The notes below the pieces were generated by a model that ran no database searches, had not been told where the DNA came from, and worked only from the letters and a program-made list of their open reading frames with translations. Source: Chalara sp. BL73 (Eukaryota > Ascomycota > Leotiomycetes > Helotiales). Taken from it: DNA of 64,000 nt. The stretch lies in assembly GCA_918026815.1 (NCBI GenBank), contig CAKJVC010000021.1, forward strand, positions 62,001 through 126,000, in the 5' to 3' direction. Position 1 is the stretch's first letter, and each line of letters begins with the position of its first letter. This document shows, one piece after another, positions 24,136 through 34,453 of the stretch. Position numbers and translations under genes: made by a program.

Positions 24136-26800
24136 ATGCTTTATCAAACTTCTAAAAAAACAAATCAAGAACAAAATCAAATTGATTTTACTTTAGAATC
24201 ACTTAATCAACAACTTTCTTGTTTTAAATATAAACTATTTGAAAAAATACTAAATCTTATTTAAGAAAATATCGAAAAGCCAAGAACTTGTACAGTTAAA
24301 TGCTTTTATAAAAACTGCAAGTAAGTTATAATAAATATAATACTAAATTCTTTATTATTAACTTTTAATAGTAAAAAGTACTTAAATCAAAGACTTTACG
24401 AATCAACAAGCAACTATTTAAATCATTATAGAAATACACATAAAGCTTTTAACTTAAAAAAAGCTTTAGTCGGAAAAGAAAGTAAGTTTAAGTTTTTTTT
24501 TTATAAATGCTTTTTTAAATTAAATTAATAATTTTACTAATAATTAAATAAACGACGAATCTGATAATAGCTTTTCGCAACAAAGTCAATTTTCTATTAT
24601 TGATTTTTTTAGTCAATTACGAGCAAATAAACGACTTAGGTTTTTTGAAAAATTTGATAATAAAAAGTTTAAAGAATTACTTTTAAACTTTGTTATTTCA
24701 AATAATTTATTTTTTCGATCAATAACTACAATGTTTTTTAAAAAGTTAATTAACTTTTTAAATAAGTAAGTTTCAAATTTTCAAACTTTTTATAATCAAA
24801 ATATATACTAATTTTTTAAGCAATATACCGCCGATTTATCCTCAATTGTTAAAAGATGAATTAAATTCTTTTTTTTTAATTAAACAAACACAAATTAAAA
24901 ACGAGTTAAACGAGCAAATAAAAACAAACGGAAGTTTTTCTTTAACTTTAGATGCTTGGACTGCTATAAATCAAAACGCTTATTTTAGTATAACAATGTA
25001 AGTTAATTCTTTAATTGTTTTTATTTAGTTTTTACTAATAAATTTATTAGACATTTTATAAATCAAGACTTTATATTAAAGTCTTATTTATTAGGAATAA
25101 AAGATTTAAAAGAAAAACATTCAAGTGCTTATTTAAACGAAGTATTATTAAATACTCTAAATAAATATAATATTGATTTAAATATTACAAGGTTAGTTAA
25201 AATTTTACTTAATTACTTAAATGTCTAAAAGCTAAATCGTTCAATTTTAGTATTACACGAAATAACGCTAGTTTTAACGATACTTTAATAAAAGCTTTTA
25301 AAAAGCATTATCAAATTAATAATATTAAATTCGAAGGAAATATTGCTTGCGTAGCACATGTTTTAAATATAGCAGTACAAGCTATATTAAAAGTTTTAAT
25401 TAAAAACGATAATGATTATAACGCTTTTAATAATCAAGAAGTTTATAACGTCGAAAACGAAGACGAAGAAAATAATGAAAATTTAAATAGTAAGTTACTT
25501 ATACTAATTTAAAAATATAAAATATTAACTAATATAACTAACAGATATATTTGTTTAGCGAAAAATTCGAAAGATTATTATTGGAATTAAATATTCTCAA
25601 GAAAATAAACGATTATTAAAAGCTCAAATTAAAGCACAAAAAATAGAAAACCCTCGAATTCCGCAATTAAGTATATATATTTGCTTTTTTTATAATAAGT
25701 TTACTAATAATAAATAGATCAAAAAACTCGTTGGTCGTCAACTTATAATATGTTAAAAGATTTTTTAAATCTTTATAACTCTATTAAAGCTGTTATTAAT
25801 TTATCAGAAAGTAAAATTTTTAAGCAAAAAGCTTTACTTTTATTAACTAATAACGAGCTTGGATATATTAAAGATTGTTTAAAAATCTTTAATATATTTG
25901 TTAAAGCAACAACTAAATTGCAAGCTGAAAAATATCCGACTATATATTATATAATTCCGGAAATATATAGTATATATATAAAATTAGAACAAGTTCGAGA
26001 AGATTTAAACATAAGTTTTTTATAAAAGTTTTAAAGCTTTATTTACTAATATTTTAAAAATCCGGTTTTTAGTAATGCTATTAATAAAGAAATAGCAAAG
26101 TTAAAAAAGTACTATAACAGAAACGAAGTTAGTAGCACAAATAAATCTATTTATTTGTCTTTAATTTTAAATCCCCGAATTAAAAGAGAAAGTTTAGAAA
26201 CTCTTTTAAATCGAAGTCAAGCAAGCGAAATATATAATAAATTATACTTTGACTATCAAATGTAAGTTTAAATTATTAATATTAAAATTAAAATTTGCTA
26301 ATAAATTAGTAGTTATAAAAAAGACTATTTACAAGCTTTACCGGAAATATTTGTAGTTAATCAAAATATAAATCAAAATCAAAACGATTTAGATATATAT
26401 ATTGATAATAACGAAAACGAAGATATAAACGAATTTGATTTGTATTTTAAAGAAAAAAGATCAGGACGGCAAGTAAGTATTAAACACTTCAATTAATATT
26501 ATTATTACTAATTTTCAATAAATAAATCCTTTAGACTTTTGGCTTAAAAATAAAACAAAATTTCCTGTTTTATTTTTAATAGCCAGAAAGTATTTACAAA
26601 TTCCGGCTACTTCAGCTTCTTCGGAAAGATTTTTTTCTCAAGAAGCTTTAATTATATCTAAATTAAGGAATAAAATAAGTAAAAGTACTTTTGAAGCTAT
26701 TATAACTTTAAAAAGTTGAGGAATAATTGAAGAAAAAAATATAGAAAAAGAAATAAAAGAAAGTATTACTAATATACCAAATAACTTTGTAGTTAATTAA
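24136..26800 (+). pseudogene. hAT transposase with many introns, inactivated by C-to-T/G-to-A changes
   Basis: Read through GT-AG introns, each near a CTAAT/CTAAC-like branch site, the frame continues over 24136-24320, 24372-24481, about 24549-24765, 24821-24997, 25051-25191, 25251-25489, 25545-25670, 25718 to about 26010, 26073-26261, 26310-26472 and about 26525-26800. Domains: a BED-type finger (C-x4-C early, H-x4-H later), a DDE-type start (FSLTLDAWT), ITRNNASFNDT, CVAHVLNIAVQ, TRWSSTYNML, and the C-terminal dimerisation block (NPLDFWL ... YLQIPATSASSERFFS). Damage: TAA at 24262-24264 where Gln CAA is expected, TAG at 25556-25558 (CAG expected), TGA at 26717-26719 (TGG expected). Acceptors before 24549 and 26525 read AA instead of AG, and the donor near 26011 reads AT instead of GT. 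All are transitions of the RIP kind. Confidence 0.9.
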
Positions 26801-26908
26801 GTTTTAAAACTTATTAACTATTAAAAATCTTTTTTACGGTTAACGATTCTTATTATTTGTTATTTGTATTTGCTATTAGTTAATTAGTTTTTAGTTATTA
26901 TTTATTAG

Positions 26909-27040
26909 CCGTATTAGAGTTAACTTAAATTTGTTTCAAAATTAACTCTAACTTTAATCTAACTCTAATAAAATATTCTAACTTTAACTCTAATTTAACT
27001 CTAATTAGAGTTATTTAAGTCACTTAAAGTAGTTAGAGTT
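26909..27040. repeat. Right subterminal ACTCTAA/TTAGAGT array
   Basis: Dense ACTCTAA and TTAGAGT motifs in both orientations just inside the right end. It includes ttaagtcacttaaagt, which resembles ctttaagtgactttaag in the left array in inverted orientation. Confidence 0.8.
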
Positions 27041-27043
27041 ATT

Positions 27044-27055
27044 TTGTATACACTG
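27044..27055 (-). repeat. Right terminal inverted repeat of hAT element
   Basis: ttgtatacactg, exact reverse complement of 23597-23608. Confidence 0.95.
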
Positions 27056-27063
27056 GATATAAA
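27056..27063. repeat. Target-site duplication of hAT element, right copy
   Basis: gatataaa, identical to 23589-23596. Confidence 0.95.
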
Positions 27064-27540
27064 TGTTGGAGGATGGATCCCGATCCTATTTCACGCTAGA
27101 AGGTTATCTCTACAGTGGCCAGGTTTGAAAAGCCACCATCTTCCTCTCCTTGCATTCCATCAAATCTAGCCATCCCTTGAGAGCCCCTTATTGTCGGGTC
27201 GTCGTCCACGTTCCAATTTACTACCAATTGTGTTCATTCTATCCCTCACTACATTCTAATCTTGCATCTTATAGTCCTCCATCAGCTTGTATATATTCAA
27301 GCAGCCGTGAGACGCCTCCCTGCATGGTAACAGCGCATTTGGGTAGACTGTATGAATGAGCCGATAGCCTCTTTCCGTGCTCTAAATTCTGCTGCCACTG
27401 CCTCGAAAGCGCTTCGAGTTGTGTTCGTGACCTGACAGGGTCCTAAGTGGACTGGAGAGACTCTTTTGCTACTAGTGGTCATCTCAGCCCCGCAGGTGCT
27501 GCCCACTGGCCGTCTGTTTTTTCTGCCTTGACGTAGGTTT
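27064..27540. other. Flank of hAT element, no firm gene
   Basis: A minus-strand frame of 114 codons covers 27297-27641 and has a coding-like composition. It does not join in phase to the upstream ATG exon at 27679-27788. It may be the remainder of a decayed gene. Confidence 0.35.
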
Positions 27541-27788
27541 CTATTCTCTTTCATTTTTGAGGCTGAACTTTGAAAAGCGGTCTTTGGCTGTAGGGGTACA
27601 TGAACGTTGTTGGTATTTAACTTTTGGCCTGCCAGAGTCATTAACGTGTACAGTGCGCTGTGAATAATAGCAACTCACGATTCTTGCGAAGAGTCATCAG
27701 CTGCTACTTGTGAGCTCGAAGGATTCTCCTCGGACTCGCGAGTACAGGATGTCTTTCTCTTCTTAGAATTCGTCGACTCCGTCGCCAT
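27541..27788 (-). CDS. Possible small gene, 65 aa, or remnant
   Basis: ATG at 27788 opens a Ser/Thr/Lys-rich exon to 27679 with donor GTGAGT. An acceptor at 27629 joins 27541-27628 in phase, giving 65 aa. A longer frame through the same DNA (27297-27641) is in another phase, so a frameshifted larger gene is equally possible. I recognise no family. It lies in the transposon- and pseudogene-rich block. Confidence 0.25.
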
Positions 27789-29574
27789 CTCAATTGCGAG
27801 CCCATTCCACACTGACCAACTGACTATGCCACCTCGATAGCATTCTTTACCCGCAGATACGGCAACGGCGACAGGTTTCTGAGCATCTCAGCAAGCCTTT
27901 CTATATGAATTAGCTGTGCTATCTACCATTTCTCTGAAATTCCTCAAGCCTAGCTGAGCAGGCGACGCCACACCATTCACGACTGTTCTGCGTACAGCTT
28001 TGCTGAGAGCAAAATATTTCGTGAAGTTTCTCGCTCAGCTGCTGGCATGAAGTACCGCAAATTTTCGAGTATTTTTTAGAAGGCAAGTGCTCCGTCCACG
28101 ACTGAGAAATTTGTGGTCAATCTTAGTATAGGTATCCAATACCAATTCTTGTGGCCCAACCAATATGCTGGAATTGACGAAACTTTAATAAAGCAGGAAG
28201 ATCATTTGGAATCTAGTTAATTGCGATACTGAAGAGTTTTATAATTGAATCAAGAATGGTTGCCATATGATAAAGTGAAAAGAGCCTCCTACCCGATCCA
28301 AATCCAGCCCCCAATTGCTCAGCCGCAGAGCCTTCTTTTTAGCGGTAGTCACCACCAGCAATACAGCGGTCTTGCGCTCCTTATTCCTGGCAAACGAAGC
28401 TTTTCATTTGTACCAGTGCATCTGCAAATGGGTGATAAGAGTGTGGGTGCTCGCGGTATTTATAAGTATAAACAAAAGCATGTAGCTAGTGCAAAAACAT
28501 CACTGTTTTCCAAGGCGATAATGTCTGTCACAGCCGCGACACCACATCTAACGCGCGGCACACCCCTGGCGGTTTGTTTGTCCTCCCAGGCTGGCAGACG
28601 AGAAAGCCGTATCTGTATGTAGCGTTGATCAACCACCAAATCATTCTCACGAAGACGTTGTTATGGCCCGACGAGGCAACTAAAATATCCTAACCTAGCA
28701 TGCCTCTGTGCCACCCATCGCTACCTTGAAGTTCAATGCAGTCTGGAACCGCCGATTTAAGCAATGCGTGCGGTTTTCACCAATCTGCTGACCTTTGTCG
28801 CAGTCATCTGCGCCCGGGACATTATACCCCTAAGGCAGTCCTGAAAAGTGGCTTCATCACCTGCAAAACCTTGAAGCAAGGCATGTTGCTTTCCCGAGCA
28901 GCATGTTATTGAAAGCACCAGCATTCGTAACCCGACTGCAAGCCGGTAAATCTTGGCCATTCGATGCACTTCCGCAGCCTTCTTCACTTAGCTACGCCCC
29001 TTAAGCAGAGATTCCAAAGGGTGGAGCGCCTGTCATGCATGTATGCTATGTTCCGATACTCATACAGCAAGCCCTGTGCGCCCACGGGAAGGTTTGGACA
29101 ATCTGTGTAGAAAACGTAGTCCCTTTTCCGCTAATAAGGCAAGCGTCGTAATAACGCTATTAGAGTTCAAATATCGAAGTAGGTCGTTTGAGGAGTTGGC
29201 TTCAGATTATTCTATATCACGAGCTTTTATTAAAAAGACAAGCGTAGCAAGGCCTGTAGCCAACGGAAATCTAGGCGTTAAGAGCCCGGGGGAGGATGCC
29301 ATGCTAATGGAGGATAGAGGACAGCTCATTCGTGATACCCACCATTGCCTCTACCCCTCATTACGCAACAGCCTTTTGCATCCGAATCTATCTCCTGAAG
29401 GAACGATATATCTTCCTCTGCAATTTTGCGATCTTGTCGTCTGCCTTCTATAGCCTGATGTCATTCTGATATAAGTATTTCCCTGCAAGCTTGTTGTTGT
29501 TCCAAGAACACACCTTGCGAGTACTGGTTCCCACCCTTCAATATCTGTATTTCTGTCTTATGTTTATCTTTCTT
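27789..29574. other. Accessory intergenic stretch, nothing recognised
   Basis: Several short frames on both strands (for example 28245-28622 plus, 28757-28987 minus, 29043-29453 plus). None has a recognisable domain or matching splice partners. Probably decayed sequence. Confidence 0.4.
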
Positions 29575-30321
29575 CTATAAGCGTTTGACATCTCTTGTTA
29601 TCAATAATCTCTTTTCTTCGTTAACCACAAATTCTTTCCTATGAGGCTGAAGGTGTCCGAAACTGAAGTCATTGGTATGTTTGGTATAGTCAGACTCTTT
29701 TGTGAGCGATTGACATCGCTCATCCGTTGATGGTTTCGCCGTGTTGGAGCTCCCTATTGCATCAGGCCTCATCATCTTACTAGAAATCCGTGATGTTTTC
29801 GAGGAATTCCGTTCCTCGACTAGGCTGGACCTTATTAATTCATTTTGGGTTAAATTTTGCAGTGTTCATTTGTTAGAGAATGTCACAAAATGAAACACTT
29901 TAGACAACCACAAATAGAAAGATCCGGCTTACAATGTCGTGTTTTTTTCATTCTGCTTGCGAATTATACTCGACGTGTCAAGTCGTTTTCCCGACAAGCT
30001 CTAATATTCTTCTTATGTTCTTTTTCACTTTCTTCGAGAGTTCTGGGTTGAGTTTTCCAATGCAGCACTTTTATCTTTCAGTAGCTTCTACTTATTGTAG
30101 GGCAAAGTGCCATCTCTCCAGACATTTATCCTTGCCAAATAACAGAAGAATTTTGCGTATTGTTTGGTTATGAATTTGCCGTCCAAATGCTCGGCAATGG
30201 CCTTTTCAAAGTCAGCGTTTTTAACTATACACTGGTCTAGCCAAACGGGGAACATAATATCATCTGATTGATCAATATCCGTGAGAAATACATTATGTAG
30301 GGTTAAGTTGCAGGTGGGCAA
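29575..30321 (-). pseudogene. Decayed relative of the WLDxCI N-terminal domain gene
   Basis: The minus-strand frame starting at 30321 reads NVFLTDIDQSDDIMFPVWLDQCI..DFEKAIAEHL..., matching in order and spacing the first 60 residues of the C2H2 gene at 15742-18327 (NVFLPYDVVSMLAWLDFCI..DFKQTICEHL). It stops at 30088. Downstream the three frames contain pieces that look coding but are broken by stops (around 29930-30060), then a coding-like piece at 29575-29775. There is no zinc finger. Best read as a diverged, broken paralogue; a short functional gene with a different 3' part is possible. Confidence 0.5.
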
Positions 30322-31252
30322 ATTTTTGAAGCGTTATACCTGGATTTACTGCAGATTTTGAGAAATAATTTTATGGGTTTCCAGTGAAGGTATCGCCTTG
30401 TGAATGAAACTAAGCAGTGAGTGGAGAGGCTTCAGATGTTGTTACTTTCAGTTCCGATTTGTATGGGCCTGTAAAGAAATCTGCAGAATCTGGTTTTTAA
30501 TTCTAGAATATAAATGGCACTGAAACATGTGTGCGACACTTGTTTCTTTGCGTTAGGAATTACATAGGATAGAACAAACGGATATCAATGGCCACTTCCC
30601 TCTCTTGTCAAAGACAGATCCAACAACTTTGGCATAGGGAATTGCTTTGATTTGAAAGGTGAAATATAAAGTTAGCTTGAGTTTTCAGGTTCGAACCTTG
30701 AGGAATGGATAAAATCCAACAATTATTGTGAGTTTGCAGATGCGGTTGCGCAAAGCCGCTTGGCCACTGACCACTGCTTCTACGCCTCAGAATCCAGTAT
30801 GAACAATGCACGAATGTTTGCATAAGTGCCAGAACTTTCGATAGGCGTCACCCCTCCTCGAAAAATGCCTTCATCTTTCGTAACCTTCTATTAACGTTGG
30901 CCGAGGGAAGATGATAAGTGATTGAAGAACTATGTGCACGTAATCAAAATAACCTTCTCTCCTTTGAGCCATTTCATCTCTGATGATAATGCACCAGGCA
31001 TTGCCTTTAATTCATCTGTTTCAAAAAGGATTTGCTAGTATTTCTTATCTTTGCTCGGATAACTCCGACCTAATTATCCAAGTACAATGTTGGACTTGTG
31101 GAACTTATAGTTACATGACGACCTAACAGTAGTACCAGCTTACGGTTTTCAATATAAATAATCGCAAACTCCTCCAACTCTCAGTCACTATATCTTAAAC
31201 CATCCAATACTGTGTTGTCGTCGCAATCTAATTTGCTTCTCGACGGTCAGCT
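30322..31252. other. Intergenic upstream of SDR gene
   Basis: No gene recognised. The last 100-200 bp should be the promoter and 5' leader of the SDR gene. Short frames such as 30608-30823 (minus) have no family signature. Confidence 0.5.
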
Positions 31253-32176
31253 ATGTCTACAGCTAGTGTTCGGTTCAATCAAGCCAAGGACATTCCACCC
31301 TTGGATGGCAAAATTATCCTGATCACAGGAGGAAACAAAGGTATTGGCAGACAGGCTGTGATCGATCTATCCAAGCACAATCCATCTCAAATATGGATCG
31401 CAGCCCGCGATATCCAGCAAGCGGAGGCTCTCATCGTTGAGATACACCAAAATGTGTCTGGCGGGTTTCTAAATTTTCTAGAGCTCGACCTTAGCTCATT
31501 CGACTCTGTCAAAAAAGCAGCGCGAAAATTTCTGGCTTCTGTCTCCCGTCTCGATCTCCTCATACTGAACTCTGGTATCATGGGCGGCCCGCATGCAACC
31601 ACTACCGAAGGCTACGAAATTCGTTTCGGGGTGAATCACATGGGGCACGCATTGTTCCTCAAGCTCCTCATCCCGATTCTGCAAAGCACTGCATCGAGGA
31701 CCTCAGCAGCTTACGTTCGAACCATAATTCTTTCATCCAACGCATACAAGTCTGCTTCAGCGAAAGGCATTGAATTTGAGACCCTCAAGTCAAAGCAAGA
31801 GAACCTTGCTGTTCTCACGCAATACTGCCAAAGCAAGCTTGCGAATCGCTTATATGCGCAGGAGCTCGCAAAGCATTATCCGCAGTTCACGACGGTGTCG
31901 ATTCACCCTGGAGCCGTTCAAACAGATCTATTCAAGCCTAACGCAGGACTTTTGATGCTTATATTCAAGACCGTCTTCCTTCCATTTATAGGAGAGAAAG
32001 TCGAGAATGGAACAAAGAATTTACTATGGGCAGCAACAGCGAGCGATGTTGTGAGCGGAGAATATTATGAGCCTGTTGGACTGTCCGGGAAAGGAGTTGG
32101 ACTTGCCAAGGATCAGAACCTGGCGAGAAAGCTTTGGGATTGGACAGAAAAGGAATTGGAGGGCCACGAAAGTTGA
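31253..32176 (+). CDS. Short-chain dehydrogenase/reductase (SDR), retinol-dehydrogenase-like
   Basis: Single exon, ATG at 31253, 307 aa. Seen: the NAD(P)-binding motif TGGNKGIG (residues 25-32), LDLSS near 79, NSG (106-108, NAG in most SDRs), the catalytic Ser in LSSNAY (161-162), the YxxxK pair in QYCQSK (Tyr191, Lys195), and HPGAVQTDL near 218, as in the WWOX/RDH-like SDR group. These proteins use NAD(P)H to oxidise or reduce carbonyls and alcohols; the substrate cannot be inferred. It is the only clearly intact gene between the hAT element and the Zn2Cys6 pseudogene. It might once have been part of a small metabolic cluster with that regulator, which is speculation. Confidence 0.92.
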   Translation: MSTASVRFNQAKDIPPLDGKIILITGGNKGIGRQAVIDLSKHNPSQIWIAARDIQQAEALIVEIHQNVSGGFLNFLELDLSSFDSVKKAARKFLASVSRLDLLILNSGIMGGPHATTTEGYEIRFGVNHMGHALFLKLLIPILQSTASRTSAAYVRTIILSSNAYKSASAKGIEFETLKSKQENLAVLTQYCQSKLANRLYAQELAKHYPQFTTVSIHPGAVQTDLFKPNAGLLMLIFKTVFLPFIGEKVENGTKNLLWAATASDVVSGEYYEPVGLSGKGVGLAKDQNLARKLWDWTEKELEGHES

Positions 32177-32640
32177 GGAGGCAGCATTTTGTGGGCTTAT
32201 TGATGGCGTCAGATGTCTTAGACACTGCAGAACGTCTGACGAATGCATATGATTTCAAGGGGTCGGAATGGAGATATATGGGGGTGGGAGGATCAATAGC
32301 ATATCATACTAAAAATAGTCGGAACCGAATTGCCGTCCTTGTTAATTCTTTACATAGTATAGGATATACAAGTCTTTCCTCTGCTGGATCATTTGTGTCG
32401 TTTTAGTACTTCCCATCTCTGTCAGATATCTCGGCTAATAAAGGGGTAATATGGCCAATCAATGTCGAGAGAATTGAAGTAGGCCAATGATGATCATTCT
32501 ATCGTAACTCTGCTTGAGCCTCATCTCGCAGAATCGCTCGCACGTTATTCTAACAATGCCAGCAACTACAATAGGCATGCTGTGTACTCCCAAACTACAC
32601 AAATGTGACCTGAAGATGCGAGATATTTGTATCCCCGCTA
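32177..32640. other. Intergenic, SDR 3' side
   Basis: 3' region of the SDR gene followed by the start of the decayed transcription factor. Exact 5' limit of the pseudogene is unclear; an ATG at 32556 opens a frame that runs into the zinc cluster remnant. Confidence 0.4.
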
Positions 32641-34196
32641 AACAGGTAGCAAGACAACTACCACCTCGCACAGGAAAGGCTAAAGTGAGATGTGAAGTAG
32701 AATTCGAATGGTCAAATGTGATGACGGAAAGCCACCATGCCAGCGATGTCTGTGTAAAGGCAGCATCTGTAATGGATATGGCATTTAGGGCGAAGGCGGC
32801 ACGTCATTTAATCATTCACTGTGCCTAGTTCACTCATGACAATAAAGGTGAATCTTGAAGAGCACTATTATTTCGAGCGGTTCACGTACAAATCCCTTAA
32901 GAAACTGCCAGGTATCTTCCGCTCAATGTTCTGGGATTCCCTGTTGTGTCAGGCTAGTACCAATGAGCCAGCAGTTCCGCATGCTATCCTCGCATTGAGT
33001 TCCGTGCATTAAAGGTATAAGCATAATAGCCGTTATTTAAGGATTGTTCCAGATGAGCAAGAGCAGTTCATGTTGCAACAATATATCAATACAACCAGTC
33101 ATCTCAGCCACGCTTCTCTGTCACAGCAGACCTCGATTCGAGTGGCTTTAATAGCTTTCTCATTGTTTACACATCTGGAGCTTCTCCGTAGGCACTACAT
33201 AATGGCCGATGCTCGCTTGAAAAAGGGATTAAAGCTTCTTATAGAGAAGACTTTGATTGAAGATAGCATTGACAGACAAACACAAAGAAATTCTAACCAC
33301 GCGGGTGAGTGCATCATCGAGACCTTTATCAAACTTCATATGCAGGCTGTACTTCTAGGACTCTGTTCGCCTAATCTTTGTCGGCTCGAAAATCCTCAAG
33401 AAGAGATATCTAGGGCTAAGATATTCCTATCCGTTAATGAAACAAGAAACAAATGGATAGTTTGCTGTATAGATTATCTTGCATGACCGAGCACTATGCT
33501 GAATTAGAGCTTCTCGACGATGAAAAATTCCTTTCAAATTAATACGCCATCAAGGATATATCAGGAGAGATCTTGAATCCTGGATGCAAACGGCCCAGGC
33601 TTCCCTGACCAGCGTCGATTGGCAAATGACAAGCCAACACAGGCTCACCTACCAGTTTATATCTACCGTATCACGGCCGCGACCATGACTGCAACTTGCC
33701 TCAAGCCAGGCTACCAGGGACCTTTGGCTTGCATACCACGAAGTTTATCCCGATTCTCTCTCGGTCAACCGCTACGAGGAAAAAAGCCTTGTCCATCCCG
33801 ACGGAGAAGATTATATACGGGTGCACGGGGACGACGCCGAAGTCAATCGCAGAGGCAGGTAGTATCCCGCCGCTGTGTTACACAGTTATCAAATACAGGG
33901 TTCGCAGAATCAGGCTCTGGGAGGCTATTCATATGATACGTGCGATTCCACACAACTATCGCGTAGGAAGTAATGGAGATTCAAGAAAATAATCTCTACT
34001 TTGACTTGAATGACGATTTCGCTTTGGATAGCTTACCTACAGCGGCCGATAGATTGGTACCATTGGTACCCGAGTCTCAGAGAGCGCAGGAGGCGCAGGA
34101 AACATTCCCGGAATGGTTCTTTGGGACAGGTTGTTTTGAAATGTAGGCGGAAACGGAAGGATGGCAAGTGGAAAGCTTTTACGAACCGATATAATA
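32641..34196 (+). pseudogene. Decayed Zn2Cys6 transcription factor (fungal_trans_2 type)
   Basis: The second half of a zinc cluster is readable at 32714-32786 (KCDDGKPPCQRC...GSICNGYG, spacing C-x6-C-x2-C-x6-C). The part with the first two Cys is in another frame and disrupted. After a stop, the regulatory domain is still recognisable in pieces: FWDSLLCQASTNEPAVPHAILALSSVH (in two parts, 32938-33009), TAA at 33010, DEQEQFMLQQYI...SIRVALIAFSLFTHLELLRRHY (from 33052), then frame changes, IPPLCYTVIKYRVRRIRLWEAI near 33868-33933, and CRRKRKDGKWKAFTNRY near 34142-34192. At least three stops and several frameshifts. In life such proteins regulate neighbouring metabolic genes. The decay is clear; the target is unknown. 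Confidence 0.85.
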
Positions 34197-34453
34197 TACA
34201 TTCTCAGTGTCGGTCAGATAGATCAGTTCTTCATCGTCTTCCGTTTTCAACTGCAGTAGGATTTCGTCTGCATCTCCACCGACTGTAGAAAGTTCCAAAC
34301 TAGTATTTTAACATGGACTGTAATTGACCCATAAAAAAAGAACTGACCTGGCACGATGGTTGTCCTTGCTTTTCTGCGCCGCTTCGATAATGATACAGGG
34401 TTTCCATTACTTCCGTCACTTTCTACAGATTTCTGTTGTACGGGCTGGGACAT
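34179..34453 (-). CDS. Possible small spliced gene antisense to the pseudogene end, 69 aa
   Basis: Minus strand: exon 34348-34453 (ATG at 34453), intron 34283-34347 with GTCAGT...TACTAG...CTACAG, exon 34179-34282 ending in TAA. Phases close to 69 aa. The first half is basic (SLSKRRRKARTTIVP), the second acidic (LLQLKTEDDEELIYL). The donor, branch-like site, acceptor and phase agree, which is unlikely by accident but not conclusive in so short a frame. It overlaps the last codons of the Zn2Cys6 pseudogene on the other strand by 18 bp. No family recognised. Confidence 0.35.

Larger units (their letters stand above)
23597..27055 (+). mobile_element. hAT-superfamily DNA transposon, 3,459 bp, decayed
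   Basis: The element is bounded by perfect 12-bp inverted ends: cagtgtatacaa at 23597-23608 and ttgtatacactg at 27044-27055. It is flanked by an identical 8-bp target duplication, gatataaa. The inside is extremely AT-rich compared with the flanks and encodes a multi-exon hAT transposase on the plus strand (24136-26800). About 130 bp inside each end is packed with ACTCTAA/TTAGAGT motifs in both orientations, as expected for subterminal transposase-binding sites. The ends and duplication are perfect, so the insertion is probably not very old. The three stop codons and two or three lost splice sites are all explained by C-to-T or G-to-A changes, which fits RIP. Non-autonomous now, by inference. 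Confidence 0.95.

Noticed and set aside
26823..27040. Possibility that the ACTCTAA arrays are telomere-like repeats
   Set aside because: The unit is mixed in orientation, irregular in spacing and confined to the transposon ends, so it is not a telomeric tract.
28757..28987. Minus-strand 76-codon frame with a hydrophobic start and two Cys, considered as a small secreted protein
   Set aside because: The Cys pattern does not fit CFEM or other known secreted families, and no splice partner continues it.
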